From assembly GCA_902783405.1 (NCBI GenBank), contig CACZQZ010000035.1, forward strand, positions 1 to 6,753: a stretch of 6,753 bases of DNA, given 5' to 3'. Below are positions 1-5,117 of this stretch, piece by piece (position 1 is the stretch's first letter; every line of letters starts with the position of its first letter). The notes beneath the pieces were generated by a model that was not told the origin of the DNA, did not search any database, and worked only from the letters and a program-made list of their open reading frames with translations. The position numbers were made by a program, and so were the translations under genes. This DNA is from an uncultured Erysipelotrichaceae bacterium. GTDB taxonomy: Bacteria; Bacillota_I; Bacilli_A; RF39; UBA660.

Positions 1-1
1 A

Positions 2-283
2 TTTATCAAAAATATTAATCATAAAAAATTAATTTATATTGATAATGAAATTAAAGACGTTGTTGTTTATGCTTCTAAAGAAAACATTGATATTATAAAA
101 AATAATAAGATAAAATATGATGAAGATAATAAACAGTATGAAAATAGAATTAATTCATATGAAGAACAAATAAAACAGTATCAAAATCAAATTGATAATG
201 ATAATGTAAAATTAGAAGAATATCAAAATAAAATAAATGAGTTAGAAGAACAGATTAGAAATTCAAAAGAAGAACAAGAATAG
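2..283 (+). CDS. 3' end of an unidentified gene with a coiled-coil C-terminus
   Basis: An open frame runs in from the left edge and ends at TAG (281-283), giving the last 93 residues of a protein whose start lies outside the window. The first 35 or so residues look like a small folded segment with beta-like stretches (LIYIDNEI, DVVVYASKENI). The rest is very rich in K, E, N, Q and Y, with hydrophobic residues at heptad-like spacing (for example NELEEQIRNSKEEQE at the end), as expected of a coiled coil. I do not recognise the family. No signal peptide or membrane segment is visible in this part. No clear terminator follows the stop, but a new promoter begins about 40 bases downstream, so it is probably a separate unit from the KilA-N gene. 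The reading frame is secure; the function is unknown. Confidence 0.7.
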   Translation, partial: FIKNINHKKLIYIDNEIKDVVVYASKENIDIIKNNKIKYDEDNKQYENRINSYEEQIKQYQNQIDNDNVKLEEYQNKINELEEQIRNSKEEQE

Positions 284-297
284 TTTATTAAAAAATG

Positions 298-326
298 TTT
301 ATTTGTTAGATTAACAGTGCTATAAT
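298..326 (+). promoter_or_regulatory. Extended -10 promoter of the KilA-N leader
   Basis: A perfect TATAAT lies at 321-326, preceded directly by TGC (318-320), which makes an extended -10 (TGnTATAAT). The -35 region is weak: TTTATT at 298-303 has the right 17-base spacing. Transcription would begin near 333, about 200 bases before the KilA-N start codon. A 5+5 inverted repeat, TGTTA-GAT-TAACA (304-316), lies between the -35 and -10 elements and could be an operator. Confidence 0.65.
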
Positions 327-332
327 AAACTT

Positions 333-413
333 ACATTAATTAACTTGCCATGTGTTAATGTTTAAAGTTTAGTCGATAATTTATATTTTGAGGCAAGAAA
401 AATATATCTATTC
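333..413 (+). promoter_or_regulatory. Structured 5' leader of the KilA-N gene (candidate cis-acting RNA or small RNA)
   Basis: The stretch between the promoter and the mid-leader hairpin holds two pairings seen directly: ACATTAA (333-339) with TTAATGT (355-361), and CTTGCC (344-349) with GGCAAG (392-397). The CTTGCC lies in the loop of the first hairpin, so the two together would form an H-type pseudoknot. Otherwise they are alternatives. I could not match the sequence to a known riboswitch or T-box (no AGGGTGGTACCGCG-type motif). It could equally be a small RNA of roughly 110 nt ending at the hairpin at 414-446. The pairings are short and the region is AT-rich, so the fold is inference. Confidence 0.35.
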
Positions 414-446
414 GGGATACCTTTGATTGGTATCTCTTTTATTTTT
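414..446 (+). terminator. Terminator-like hairpin inside the KilA-N leader
   Basis: GGGATACC (414-421) pairs with GGTATCTC (429-436) in an 8-base-pair stem with one G-U pair and a 7-base loop. It is followed by TTTTATTTTT (437-446). This is the form of an intrinsic terminator, yet it lies about 80 bases after the predicted transcription start and 90 bases before the KilA-N start codon. It is therefore an attenuator of the downstream gene or the 3' end of a short RNA. It cannot terminate the gene ending at 283 without the transcript running through the intervening promoter, which is possible but less economical. Confidence 0.55.
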
Positions 447-466
447 GAGAAAGGAAGGTAATACGA

Positions 467-475
467 ATGGAATAA
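467..475 (+). other. Minimal upstream ORF (Met-Glu-stop) with a strong ribosome site
   Basis: ATGGAATAA follows an excellent Shine-Dalgarno sequence, AAGGAAGG (451-458), with 8 bases between. The only ORF served by this site is two codons long, followed by an A8 run (474-481). It could be a ribosome-loading site that feeds reinitiation at the next ATG (483), or the remnant of a gene start. Translation is inferred from the ribosome site alone. Confidence 0.35.
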
Positions 476-482
476 AAAAAAC

Positions 483-539
483 ATGAAATTACAAAGAATA
501 TATATCGTGATAATTTATAAGGAAAGGATAAATTTATGA
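483..539 (+). CDS. Possible 18-codon leader peptide overlapping the KilA-N start
   Basis: An ATG at 483 opens an 18-codon frame (MKLQRIYIVIIYKERINL) that ends at TGA 537-539, overlapping the KilA-N start ATG (536-538) as ATGA, the usual geometry of translational coupling. It begins 7 bases after the stop of the two-codon ORF at 467-475 and has no close ribosome site of its own. Reinitiation, or loading from the AAGGAAGG at 451-458, would be needed. The peptide has no recognisable family. The short length and lack of a dedicated ribosome site keep confidence low. Confidence 0.25.
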   Translation: MKLQRIYIVIIYKERINL

Positions 540-1417
540 ATAAAAATAATACTATAAAAACACAAATAATAGTAAATGAACAAAAAATAGAAGTTTTAAG
601 AATTGATAATAAAGAGTATATTTCATTAACTGATTTAGCAAGATATGCTGATAATGAGGAACCTAGATTGCCAATCAGAGATTGGATGAGAAATAAAGAA
701 GTTATTTCATATTTAGGATTATGGGAACAATTAAATAACGAAAAATTTAAAGGGGGCGAATTCGCTACGTTTAAAAATGAAGCAGGTAGTAATAGATTCA
801 AAATGTCACCACAAAAATGGATAAGGGAAACAAATGCTATTGGAATAATTTCTAAATCGGGTCGATATGATGGAGGAACATATGCAATAAGTGATATAGC
901 CTTTGAATTTGCTAGTTGGCTTTCACCTGAGTTTAAATTATATTTGATAACAGAATTTCAAAGATTAAAGAAAAATGAAGCATATCAAAATAAAATTGAT
1001 TGGCATGTAAATAGAGTTTTAGCAAAAGCAAATTATATAATTCATACAGATGCTATAAAAAATATCATTGTTCCAACACTTTCTGAAAAACAAAAGAAAT
1101 TTGTGTATGCAGAAGAAGCAGATATTTTAAATGTAGCGCTATTTGGTATGACAGCTAAAGAATGGAGAGAAAATAATCCTGAGATAGCTGATAATGGAAA
1201 TATTAGAGATAATACAGATTTATTACATTTAGTAATATTAAATAACTTAGAAAATATTAATGCTGAATTGATAGAGCAAAAAATATCACAAAGAGAAAGA
1301 CTTATTAGATTAAATAATATTGCTAGAAAACAAGTAGAATTATTAAAAAATAATAGATCCTTAAATAAATTAGAATATATTGAAAATAAAGTTCATAATG
1401 AATTTCTAGTACAATAA
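536..1417 (+). CDS. KilA-N domain protein (phage-antirepressor-type DNA-binding protein)
   Basis: A complete 293-residue protein. The KilA-N domain occupies about residues 25-145 and is recognised by EYISLTDLARY (27-37), the SGRYDGGTYAISDIAFEFASWL run (108-129) and SPEFKLYLITEFQRLKK (130-146). KilA-N domains are DNA-binding modules of phage antirepressors and large DNA viruses. Proteins with this domain and an alpha-helical extension are scattered through genomes of gut Bacteroidota and Bacillota, usually with no assigned target. The C-terminal part (150-293) has no family I can name. It includes ADILNVALFGMTAKEWRENNPE (195-216, quoted in outline) and a charged helical end. There is no signal peptide or membrane segment, so it is cytoplasmic. 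The start at 536 is supported by AAGGAAAGG (519-527), 8 bases upstream. Its own promoter and long leader suggest tight control, possibly autoregulation. No integrase, capsid or other phage gene is nearby. The domain call is firm; a regulatory role is inference. Confidence 0.85.
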   Translation: MNKNNTIKTQIIVNEQKIEVLRIDNKEYISLTDLARYADNEEPRLPIRDWMRNKEVISYLGLWEQLNNEKFKGGEFATFKNEAGSNRFKMSPQKWIRETNAIGIISKSGRYDGGTYAISDIAFEFASWLSPEFKLYLITEFQRLKKNEAYQNKIDWHVNRVLAKANYIIHTDAIKNIIVPTLSEKQKKFVYAEEADILNVALFGMTAKEWRENNPEIADNGNIRDNTDLLHLVILNNLENINAELIEQKISQRERLIRLNNIARKQVELLKNNRSLNKLEYIENKVHNEFLVQ

Positions 1418-1435
1418 GATTATTAATTAGATAAT

Positions 1436-1463
1436 AAAAAGCAGGATTTTGTTTCCTGCTTTT
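1436..1463. terminator. Bidirectional terminator between convergent genes
   Basis: AAAAA-GCAGGA (1436-1446), a 7-base loop, then TCCTGC-TTTT (1454-1463) form a perfect G/C-rich stem flanked by A's on one side and T's on the other. Read on either strand it is a hairpin followed by a U-run. It can therefore end both the KilA-N transcript (stop at 1417) and the converging surface-protein transcript (stop at 1469). Confidence 0.9.
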
Positions 1464-1468
1464 ACTTA

Positions 1469-2869
1469 TTAATTAAATAGTTTTTTAATATATAATCCTG
1501 CTACTGATAGACCAACAATACTTAATCCTAATAATGAAATATAGAATATAATACTGTCTCCAGTTTGTGGATTATTTGTTATTGTAAATTTAGTTTCTAC
1601 TTCACCATCATTTGTTGTAACTTTTAATGTATGTTCATTAGCTGCTAATTTTTTTACATAGTCAGCATTAAATGTAATTACTGTACTACCTTCTTTTGCT
1701 GTGTAATTAGATGGGTCAACTAACTTTCCATCAACATAAACTTTTCCTTCAGCTTTAAATTTAGCAAATTCAATATTAAATCTAAATGTAAGTTCTTTAT
1801 TAGCACTAATAATTTGATTAGCACCATCTAAAACTTTATATTTATTATCACCAATATTGGCTCTATTTAAATCAATTTTAAAAGACATAGGTGTTGTAGT
1901 TATTTTTGAAAGTCCATCTGGACTAGTAAATTCTTTTTCTTCACCAATTTCTTTAACTTCAATACCATTTTTTTCATAACTTAAATTACTATCTTCTGAT
2001 GATAAGAACTTTTGAATTTCTTCAGTTGTATATCCATTCATTTTTAAAACTTCTCCAATGATTTGTATTGCAAACATGTGATGACTTCCTGCTCTTTCAG
2101 CATCATAATAAGAATTTATCTCTTCATCTTCGTAAGTTATGATATCATTTTCACAAGGGAATGATACATTGTAATAATCATCCCAATAATAAGTATGAGA
2201 AATTGTTATTGTATCTTCATCAATACTAACTTCGTTTTCAAATATAACTTTTCCATCATCTTCTGTAGATTTAAACTCACTATCAGCGTTTAAATATTCT
2301 ACAACATCGTTAATTGTAGTTGATTTTGGTGTTACAGCTTCATCTGTAGTATTAAGGTTTGCTTTTGCAACATCAATTCTTATTAATCTAGGTGCAGCAG
2401 TTATTGTACTTGTTCCATCTGAACTAGTAAATTCTTTTTCTTCACCAATTTCTTTGAATTCAATACCATTTCTTTCATAATTAAATTCACTTGTTTCTGA
2501 TGAAAAATAATCTTCAATTTCTTTTTCAGTATATCCATTTATTCTTAATGCTGCTTCAATCAAGTATAGTGAATATATTGTATGACTAGTAACATCAACT
2601 GCTTCTTCGTAGTTTGTTATTTTTCCGGGATTGTATTCTATGACATTGTCTTTATATGAAAATGAAACTTCATCATATTTTGAATTTGGATTAGTCCAAT
2701 CAATATCGATAGTATCATATTCATATGTTACGTTTCCATCAAATGATTTTACAAGTTCTTTTAGATGTTCTACAAGTGTTTCTGTTTTGGTTGCAGCATT
2801 AACAATTGTAAGAGGTATTAACATTAATGCTACAAAAAATATTTTCATTATTTTTTTTCTTTTTTTCAT
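1469..2869 (-). CDS. Secreted, wall-anchored surface protein with two tandem modules, an Ig-like domain and an NPQTG sorting signal
   Basis: The protein has 466 residues from the chosen start at 2869. An alternative ATG at 2875 would add two residues, but it directly abuts the AAGGAG ribosome site (2881-2876), whereas 2869 has a 6-base spacing. Counted from the longer form, a signal peptide covers about 1-27 (KKRKK, hydrophobic core, VNA/A cleavage). Two homologous modules follow, about 34-175 and 190-342. They share NGYTxxEI at 113 and 280 and GIExKEIGEEKEFTSxDG at 137 and 304, each pair offset by 167 residues. Residues 345-433 resemble the small Ig-like (X2-like) domain that often precedes the anchor in Bacillota surface proteins (VDGKLVDPSNYT, ITFNADYVKKL). 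The C-terminus has NPQTGD (435-440), a hydrophobic helix (441-463) and a KKLFN tail, the layout of a sortase substrate. It should be displayed on the outer surface; ligand and function are unknown. It is a monocistronic gene, convergent with the KilA-N gene and divergent from uvrB. Confidence 0.85.
   Translation of the reverse strand: MKKRKKIMKIFFVALMLIPLTIVNAATKTETLVEHLKELVKSFDGNVTYEYDTIDIDWTNPNSKYDEVSFSYKDNVIEYNPGKITNYEEAVDVTSHTIYSLYLIEAALRINGYTEKEIEDYFSSETSEFNYERNGIEFKEIGEEKEFTSSDGTSTITAAPRLIRIDVAKANLNTTDEAVTPKSTTINDVVEYLNADSEFKSTEDDGKVIFENEVSIDEDTITISHTYYWDDYYNVSFPCENDIITYEDEEINSYYDAERAGSHHMFAIQIIGEVLKMNGYTTEEIQKFLSSEDSNLSYEKNGIEVKEIGEEKEFTSPDGLSKITTTPMSFKIDLNRANIGDNKYKVLDGANQIISANKELTFRFNIEFAKFKAEGKVYVDGKLVDPSNYTAKEGSTVITFNADYVKKLAANEHTLKVTTNDGEVETKFTITNNPQTGDSIIFYISLLGLSIVGLSVAGLYIKKLFN
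1922..1954 (-). repeat. 33-base exact direct repeat, copy in module 2
   Basis: This segment is identical over 33 bases to 2423-2455, exactly 501 bases (167 codons) away, with further near-identity beyond it. It encodes the KEIGEEKEFTS region of the second module. It is the best-conserved part of an internal duplication in the surface-protein gene. Confidence 0.9.
2423..2455 (-). repeat. 33-base exact direct repeat, copy in module 1
   Basis: Identical partner of 1922-1954, encoding the same residues in the first module of the surface protein. The spacing is a multiple of three, so recombination between the two copies would remove or add one module without breaking the frame. Confidence 0.9.
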
Positions 2870-2901
2870 ATCCATCTCCTTCTAACCTACCTTACAAATT
2901 T

Positions 2902-2930
2902 ATTATAGCATATTTTAAAAAAACTGTTAT
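2902..2930 (-). promoter_or_regulatory. Promoter of the surface-protein gene
   Basis: On the minus strand a perfect TATAAT (2907-2902) is preceded by TGC (2910-2908), an extended -10. The -35 candidate ATAACA (2930-2925) matches TTGACA at four of six positions, with a 17-base spacer. It lies about 30 bases upstream of the surface-protein start codon and faces away from the uvrB promoter. Confidence 0.7.
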
Positions 2931-2983
2931 ATTTTTTTATTTTCAAAAAATTGTTTTGGCGAGAATTTTAAAAGTTTAACCTA

Positions 2984-3012
2984 TTGTAATAAAAAGAAAA
3001 AAATGATAAAAT
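2984..3012 (+). promoter_or_regulatory. Probable promoter of uvrB
   Basis: TTGTAA (2984-2989) and TAAAAT (3007-3012) are 17 bases apart, and TGA (3004-3006) makes the -10 an extended one. The start codon of uvrB is at 3060, with AAAGGTGAT just upstream as its ribosome site. I see no Bacillus-type LexA box (GAAC-N4-GTTC) around this promoter, so SOS control is not evident. The rest of the 2886-3059 gap is A- and T-run DNA with no ORF. Confidence 0.5.
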
Positions 3013-3059
3013 GATGTAACGAAAAAAGTGATTAAAAAGAAAACATTAAAGGTGATAAT

Positions 3060-5021
3060 ATGGAAGAGATATTTCATTTAGTTTCAAAATATAAACCTAG
3101 TGGAGATCAACCACAGGCTATAGAAAAATTAGTAGAAGGAATTAAAGAAGGAAAAAAACATCAAGTTTTACTTGGTGCTACAGGAACTGGGAAAACTTTT
3201 ACAATAGCAAATGTAATTAAGAACGTAAATAAACCTACGTTGGTTTTAGCTCACAATAAAACACTAGCTGGGCAATTATATGCCGAATTTAAAGAATTAT
3301 TTCCAAACGATCATGTAGAATACTTTGTGTCATATTATGATTATTATCAACCAGAAGCATATGTTGCTAAAACGGATACTTATATTGAAAAAGATGCTTC
3401 CATTAATGATGAAATTGATGAGCTTAGGCACTCTGCTACAGCGGCGTTACTCGATAGTAAAAATGTTATTGTAGTAGCTTCTGTATCTTGCATTTATGGT
3501 ATTGGAGAAATAGAAGAGTATCAAAAGAAAATGTTAAATTTAAGAGTTGGTGAGCAAGTAGAAAGAGATACTATTTTAGAAAAATTAGTTGAAATGCTTT
3601 ATGAAAGAAGTAATTTAGATTTAAAAAGAGGTAGTTTTAGAGTAAGAGGAGATATTTTAGAAATTATTCCAATAAGTCAGCACGGAAAAGGAATTAGAAT
3701 TGAATTTTTTGGAGATGAAATCGATAGAATATGTGAATTTGATACATTAACAGGAAATATTAATCAAGATAAAAAAAGCATTGCTATTTTTCCAGCAAGT
3801 CACTTTGTAACGAGTGAAGATAAACTTAAAATAGCTATTAAAAATATAAAAGAAGAATTAAAAGAACGCTTAGCTTATTTTAAAGAAAATAATAAATTAC
3901 TTGAATACCAAAGACTCATGGAAAGAACCAATTATGATATGGAAATGCTTTCTGAAACAGGAGTTTGTAGAGGTGTTGAAAACTATTCAAGACATATTGC
4001 TTTAAAACCGGCAGGTGCTACTCCTACTACTTTAATTGATTTCTTTAAAGGTGATTTTTTAATGGTCATCGACGAATCACATGTAACGATTCCACAGGTA
4101 AAAGCCATGTATAATGGAGATCAAGCAAGAAAAAATGAACTTGTCGAATATGGATTTAGATTACCTAGTGCGAAAGATAATAGACCACTTAAATTTGAAG
4201 AATTTGAACAAAAAATTGATCAAGTTATCTATGTATCCGCAACTCCTGGAGATTATGAAAAAGAAAAATCAGATACTATTGTAGAACAAATTATTCGTCC
4301 AACAGGATTATTAGATCCTATTATTGAAGTTCGAAAAACGGAAGGTCAAATTGATAATTTAATTGAAGAAATATATAAGAGAATAGAGAAAAATGAGAGA
4401 GTTTTAATAACAACGCTTACTATTCGTATGGCAGAAGAATTAACTAGTTATTTAAAGAAAACAGATATTAAAGTTACTTATTTGCATAATGAAATAAAGA
4501 CATTAGAAAGACTTGAAATTATAAGAGATCTTAGAATAGGTAAATATGATGTTGTCGTTGGAATCAATTTACTTAGAGAAGGAATAGATCTTCCTGAGGT
4601 AAGTTTAATTGCGATTATGGATGCGGATAAACAAGGATTCTTGAGAAGTGAGCGAAGCTTAATTCAAACGATTGGTAGAGCAGCTCGTAATGAAAATGGA
4701 AAAGTAATTATGTATGCTGATGAAATTAGTGATTCCATGAGAATTGCAATTGATGAAACACAAAGAAGAAGAAGTATTCAAGAAGCATACAATAAAGAAC
4801 ATGGAATCGTTCCTAAAACCATTGTGAAAGCAATTCATGATGTTATTAGTAATAATGCAGAAGTAAAAGAAAACAAAAAACAAAAATTAAGTAAAAAAGA
4901 TAAAAATGACTTAATGATTCGCATTGAAAAAGAAATGAAAGAAGCCGCTAAGAACTTAGATTTTGAAAGAGCTATGGAGCTTAGAGATGCATTATTTGAA
5001 TTACAAGTTGAAAATAATTAA
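3060..5021 (+). CDS. uvrB: Excinuclease ABC subunit B (UvrB)
   Basis: UvrB is the damage-verifying helicase-like ATPase of nucleotide excision repair. It is loaded onto DNA by UvrA and then recruits the nuclease UvrC. The 653-residue length is close to that usual for the family. Visible landmarks are: the YKPSGDQPQAI N-terminus; Walker A GATGTGKT (39-46, K45); the beta-hairpin that probes the DNA strand (about 88-112, with the tyrosine cluster SYYDYYQPEAY); the Walker B box DESH (338-341); motif VI QTIGRAARN (536-544, with R540 and R543); and the C-terminal UVR motif that contacts UvrC (about 616-651, LDFERAMELRD). All key elements are present and the gene looks intact. The start follows an AAAGGTGAT ribosome site. 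uvrA is not adjacent within the window, although many Bacillota have the two in tandem. Downstream is a 93-base gap with a separate promoter, so coupling to the following genes is probably weak. Confidence 0.98.
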   Translation: MEEIFHLVSKYKPSGDQPQAIEKLVEGIKEGKKHQVLLGATGTGKTFTIANVIKNVNKPTLVLAHNKTLAGQLYAEFKELFPNDHVEYFVSYYDYYQPEAYVAKTDTYIEKDASINDEIDELRHSATAALLDSKNVIVVASVSCIYGIGEIEEYQKKMLNLRVGEQVERDTILEKLVEMLYERSNLDLKRGSFRVRGDILEIIPISQHGKGIRIEFFGDEIDRICEFDTLTGNINQDKKSIAIFPASHFVTSEDKLKIAIKNIKEELKERLAYFKENNKLLEYQRLMERTNYDMEMLSETGVCRGVENYSRHIALKPAGATPTTLIDFFKGDFLMVIDESHVTIPQVKAMYNGDQARKNELVEYGFRLPSAKDNRPLKFEEFEQKIDQVIYVSATPGDYEKEKSDTIVEQIIRPTGLLDPIIEVRKTEGQIDNLIEEIYKRIEKNERVLITTLTIRMAEELTSYLKKTDIKVTYLHNEIKTLERLEIIRDLRIGKYDVVVGINLLREGIDLPEVSLIAIMDADKQGFLRSERSLIQTIGRAARNENGKVIMYADEISDSMRIAIDETQRRRSIQEAYNKEHGIVPKTIVKAIHDVISNNAEVKENKKQKLSKKDKNDLMIRIEKEMKEAAKNLDFERAMELRDALFELQVENN

Positions 5022-5027
5022 TATAAA

Positions 5028-5056
5028 TTAATAAAAAGTTATTTTTATGATATAAT
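5028..5056 (+). promoter_or_regulatory. Promoter of the yvlD-like/lgt/yvcK unit
   Basis: A perfect TATAAT (5051-5056) is preceded by TGA (5048-5050), again an extended -10. TTAATA (5028-5033) lies 17 bases upstream and matches TTGACA at four of six positions. Transcription would start near 5063, leaving a leader of about 50 bases before the ATG at 5115. No strong terminator separates this promoter from uvrB. Confidence 0.7.
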
Positions 5057-5083
5057 GGTATTGAATATAAAGTTGATGAGAAA

Positions 5084-5117
5084 AGAGGTGTAGCTGAGAG
5101 ATTCTCAGATTCAAATG
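5084..5117 (+). promoter_or_regulatory. Unusual initiation region: ribosome site, perfect hairpin, then ATG
   Basis: The only good Shine-Dalgarno sequence before the YvlD-like gene is AGAGGTG (5084-5090), 24 bases from the ATG at 5115, which is too far for direct use. Between them lies CTGAGA-GAT-TCTCAG (5094-5108), a perfect 6-base-pair hairpin. If it folds, the effective spacing drops to about 9 bases. Alternatively the in-frame CTG at 5094, 5 bases after GAGG (5085-5088), is the start and adds seven residues. A five-codon ORF (ATG 5076 to TAG 5091-5093) overlaps the ribosome site and is in frame with the gene. Confidence 0.5.

Noticed and set aside
439..801. 120-codon minus-strand open frame opposite the KilA-N gene
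   Set aside because: It lies mostly antisense to the well-supported KilA-N gene, its protein is a low-complexity product of AT-rich complement, and it matches nothing recognisable.
1420..1475. Direct repeat TTATTAATTA (1420-1429 and 1466-1475) as a target-site duplication of a mobile element
   Set aside because: It only brackets the terminator, is nearly palindromic AT-rich sequence likely by chance, and does not flank any gene; no transposase or inverted ends are present.
2631..2885. 84-codon plus-strand open frame inside the surface-protein gene
   Set aside because: It is antisense to the signal-peptide and module-1 coding region, has no ribosome site, and its hydrophobic end simply mirrors the A/T-rich signal-peptide codons.
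2886..3059. SOS (LexA) operator controlling uvrB
   Set aside because: I looked for GAAC-N4-GTTC and close variants and found none in the intergenic region.
4659..4883. 74-codon minus-strand open frame inside uvrB
   Set aside because: It is antisense to conserved uvrB motif VI and C-terminal sequence, with no ribosome site or recognisable product.
5031..5048. Hairpin ATAAAAA-GTTA-TTTTTAT after uvrB as a terminator
   Set aside because: The stem is entirely A-T pairs, has no following U-run, and overlaps the promoter of the next gene. It would be too weak to terminate reliably.
5085..5108. TPP riboswitch, because of GAGGTGTAGCTGAGA resembling the thi-box GGTGC...CTGAGA
   Set aside because: The second half of the aptamer (the ACCC and CCTGATCTGG-like part) is missing, and the CTGAGA is taken up by a perfect local hairpin right before the start codon. 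The downstream genes are also not thiamine-related.
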